In this document: positions 60,957 to 64,000 of the stretch, piece after piece
How the letters are laid out: each line of letters opens with the position of its first letter
Position numbering within the stretch: position 1 is the stretch's first letter
Origin: Saccharomyces paradoxus
Lineage: Eukaryota > Ascomycota > Saccharomycetes > Saccharomycetales > Saccharomycetaceae
Direction of reading: 5' to 3'
Assembly (NCBI RefSeq): GCF_002079055.1
Contig: NC_047500.1
Location: forward strand, 434,001-498,000
Length of the DNA: 64,000 nt
The notes under the pieces: generated by a model
The model's input: the letters and a program-made list of their open reading frames with translations, nothing else
Database searches by the model: none
What the model was told of the DNA's origin: nothing
Program-made: the position numbers and the translations under genes

Positions 60957-62393
60957 ATGTCTGCATTTGTCAGGGTGCTTCCAAGAATATCCAGAAGCTC
61001 AGTACTCACCAGATCATTGAGACTGCAATTGAGATGCTACGCATCGTACCCAGAGCACACCATTATTGGTATGCCGGCCCTGTCCCCTACAATGACCCAA
61101 GGTAATCTTGCCGTTTGGACTAAGAAGGAAGGTGACCAATTGGCCCCCGGTGAAGTTATTGCCGAAATTGAAACTGACAAGGCTCAAATGGACTTCGAAT
61201 TCCAAGAAGATGGTTACTTAGCCAAGATCTTAGTCCCTGAAGGTACGAAAGACATTCCCGTCAATAAGCCTATCGCCGTTTATGTGGAGGATAAGAATGA
61301 CGTACCAGCTTTCAAGGACTTTAAGCTGGAGGACTCAGGTTCCGATGCAAAGACCACTACGAAAGCTCAACCTGCCGAGCCACAGGGAGAGAAGAAACAA
61401 GAAGCGCCAGCTGAGAAGGCCAAGACCTCTACTCCTGTGGCTGAGAAATCCAACGCCCCTGCTCCTCAAGGTAGAATTTTTGCCTCCCCGCTTGCCAAGA
61501 CGATCGCCTTGGAAAAGGGTATTTCTTTGAAGGATGTCCATGGCACAGGGCCCCGCGGTAGAATCACCAAGGCTGACATTGAGTCATATCTAGAAAAGTC
61601 GCCTAAGCAGTCTTCCGTGACCAGTAGTGCTCCTGCCGCCGCTGCCTCGAGCGCTACTACTGGCTCTGCTCCATCACCTTCTTCTACAGCATCGTATGAG
61701 GATGTTCCAATTTCAACTATGAGAAGCATCATTGGGGAACGTTTATTGCAATCTACTCAAGGCATCCCATCATATATTGTTTCTTCCAAGATATCCGTCT
61801 CGAAACTTTTGAAATTGAGACAGTCCCTGAATGCTACAGCAAACGACAAGTACAAACTCTCAATTAATGACCTATTAGTAAAAGCCATCACTGTTGCGGC
61901 TAAGAGGGTGCCAGACGCTAATGCCTACTGGTTACCTAATGAGAACGTTATTCGTAAATTCAAGAATGTCGACGTTTCAGTCGCTGTTGCTACGCCAACA
62001 GGATTATTAACACCAATTGTTAAGAACTGTGAGGCCAAGGGCTTGTCGCAAATCTCTAACGAAATCAAGGAACTGGTCAAGCGTGCCAGAATAAACAAAT
62101 TGGCACCAGAGGAATTCCAAGGTGGAACCATTTGCATTTCCAATATGGGCATGAATAACGCTGTTAACATGTTTACTTCAATTATCAACCCACCACAGTC
62201 TACGATCCTGGCCATTGCTACTGTTGAAAGGGTCGCCGTAGAAGACGCCGCTGCTGAAAACGGATTCTCCTTTGACAACCAGGTCACTATAACAGGAACC
62301 TTTGATCATAGAACCATTGATGGCGCCAAAGGTGCTGAATTCATGAAAGAATTGAAGACCGTCATTGAAAATCCTTTGGAAATGCTATTGTGA
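60957..62393 (+). CDS. LAT1: Dihydrolipoamide acetyltransferase Lat1 (PDH E2)
   Basis: 478 residues; S. cerevisiae is 482, so the linker is a few residues shorter. Seen: a mitochondrial presequence (about 1-28), a lipoyl domain with the modified Lys-75 in ETDKAQMDF, an Ala/Pro/Lys linker (about 120-180), a peripheral-subunit-binding domain (ASPLAKTIALEKGISLKDVHGTGPRGRITKADIESYL), a second Ser/Ala linker, and the acetyltransferase core ending in DHRTIDGAKGAEF with the catalytic His. Known: core of the pyruvate dehydrogenase complex, transferring acetyl to CoA. Confidence 0.98.
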   Translation: MSAFVRVLPRISRSSVLTRSLRLQLRCYASYPEHTIIGMPALSPTMTQGNLAVWTKKEGDQLAPGEVIAEIETDKAQMDFEFQEDGYLAKILVPEGTKDIPVNKPIAVYVEDKNDVPAFKDFKLEDSGSDAKTTTKAQPAEPQGEKKQEAPAEKAKTSTPVAEKSNAPAPQGRIFASPLAKTIALEKGISLKDVHGTGPRGRITKADIESYLEKSPKQSSVTSSAPAAAASSATTGSAPSPSSTASYEDVPISTMRSIIGERLLQSTQGIPSYIVSSKISVSKLLKLRQSLNATANDKYKLSINDLLVKAITVAAKRVPDANAYWLPNENVIRKFKNVDVSVAVATPTGLLTPIVKNCEAKGLSQISNEIKELVKRARINKLAPEEFQGGTICISNMGMNNAVNMFTSIINPPQSTILAIATVERVAVEDAAAENGFSFDNQVTITGTFDHRTIDGAKGAEFMKELKTVIENPLEMLL

Positions 62394-62783
62394 GGTCAGA
62401 ATGAAAAAGAATTCGCCATCAAATGCGTATCGCGGGAGAGAATTTCAATTTTGTTATTTGTATATATAAAAAAATTAAAAAAAAAAAAAAAATGATACTC
62501 AAATACGTATACATTATACTGAAATACTTCGCTTGTCTTAAAATCTAAACCCTCTCTCATTCTTCCATCTTAAATTGACGTACCCAAATCACGTCGAACG
62601 GCACGTCAACAGCTTTGTTTTTTCACCTCACATGAAATAAGTTGAAATTGACAAAGGAGTAGGACATAGGATATAACACATAAAGTTTCACAAATTATTT
62701 TCAGGTAGTATTGTTCTGTGACAGACATCTAGTTTCCTCCTTTCCCTCGATATTTGCCACAATTAGCTATTAACAAATAAACC
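62394..62783. other. Intergenic LAT1-TOM7
   Basis: 390 bases. An A-run (about 62476-62492) follows LAT1, likely in its 3' UTR. No factor site for TOM7 is called. Confidence 0.5.
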
Positions 62784-62966
62784 ATGAGTTTCCTACCATC
62801 TTTTATCTTAAGCGATGAATCTAAAGAACGTATTTCCAAAATTCTAACTTTGACTCATAATGTAGCACATTATGGCTGGATCCCATTTGTTTTATATTTG
62901 GGCTGGGCTCATACTTCTAATAGGCCAAACTTTCTGAACTTGTTGTCCCCATTACCAAGCGTTTAA
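62784..62966 (+). CDS. TOM7: Tom7, outer-membrane translocase subunit
   Basis: 60 residues, full length for this small family. Seen: a short cytosolic helix (SDESKERISKILTLTHNVAHYG) followed by one membrane span (WIPFVLYLGWAHT) and a tail with SNRPNFLNLLSPLP. Known: a small subunit of the TOM complex that tunes its assembly and also affects Tom40/Tom22 and Mdm10 partition. Its function fits the several mitochondrial genes in this window. Confidence 0.96.
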   Translation: MSFLPSFILSDESKERISKILTLTHNVAHYGWIPFVLYLGWAHTSNRPNFLNLLSPLPSV

Positions 62967-63394
62967 ACGAACAGCTTGATACAACTTGGGTGCAAGAAGT
63001 GGGTATCCTAAAACTAGTCATAATGCCCATATTTCCAATTTTGAATTACTTGACCGTTACTGCAAATAATGAAAATCGTCATGTATATAAAGTATATATA
63101 TAATAAAATATAATTTCTTTTACATATTGTTATCCTTTTTTACGCTTTACTTTAGTGAAAATTGAAGGTCTCTAATACGTCTTTTAGTCGCCTTTCTTTC
63201 TGCAAGATGTGGCTGATATTAAAAAAATCTGATCAATTAGAATTTATACCAGTGTTTTAATATGTTTATTTATCTGTTATTGATATTATTTAAAATGTGA
63301 AACAAAATAAATAAAAATAACTAAAAATGTAGGGTGGTTTTGTTGTTTTGCAAAAAATAAAAGATAAGATTGATTACAAATTTATTTCATGAAA
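62967..63394. other. Convergent TOM7-RPL16B 3' flanks
   Basis: 428 bases between converging stops, very AT-rich with TATATA-type words (63085-63100) suited to 3' end formation. No gene is seen. Confidence 0.5.

Positions 63395-64000
<606 letters not shown>

Overview
The window is a gene-dense, AT-rich stretch of nuclear chromosome from a budding yeast of the genus Saccharomyces. Gene order, strand and protein sequence match the left arm of S. cerevisiae chromosome XIV from AVT4 (YNL101W) to RPL16B (YNL069C), as far as I can recall it without running a search. It is not the S. cerevisiae reference. RAS2, PMS1, APP1, MIC27 and others differ from the S. cerevisiae proteins I remember by several percent, more than I would expect for S. 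paradoxus. My inference is S. mikatae, S. jurei, S. kudriavzevii or a similar relative.

Layout. 1-6634: AVT4 (5' end outside the window), MIC27, OCA1, RAS2 and PHO23. 6932-12036: a young, shortened Ty1/Ty2-type (Ty1-copia, Pseudoviridae) retrotransposon on the minus strand. It has two identical 318-bp LTRs and a GAACT target duplication, and lies about 320 bp upstream of an intron-containing tRNA-Leu(CAA). 12744-31369: RPS7B (one intron), YNL095C, APP1, YPT53, YNL092W, NST1, RHO2 and TOP2. 31801-48573: TCB2, SNN1, MKT1, END3, SAL1, PMS1, SWS2, EOS1 and TPM1. 49160-64000: NIS1, APJ1, MKS1, IMP4, MLF3, MSK1, RNH201, LAT1, TOM7 and RPL16B, whose exon 1 is outside the window.

The genes do not form operons; each has its own promoter, and they share only broad themes. 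Small GTPase and nutrient signalling: RAS2, YPT53 (Rab5), RHO2, MKS1. DNA maintenance: TOP2, PMS1, RNH201. Mitochondria: MIC27, SAL1, SWS2, MSK1, LAT1, TOM7 and MKT1 (post-transcriptional). Actin, endocytosis and bud neck: APP1, END3, TPM1, NIS1. Ribosome production: RPS7B, RPL16B, IMP4, tRNA-Leu.

Promoter motifs readable by eye fit these roles: MCB boxes before TOP2 and PMS1, a STRE cluster before RAS2, RRPE plus PAC before IMP4, Rap1-like sites before RPS7B, and several Reb1 sites, including a perfect inverted pair between TPM1 and NIS1. I found no undescribed multi-gene system. The most interesting signals are the young shortened Ty beside the tRNA gene, an unusual Gly-to-Ala change in the conserved HHGE motif of topoisomerase II, and the paired Reb1 palindrome. 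Comparisons with S. cerevisiae are from memory, not from a search.
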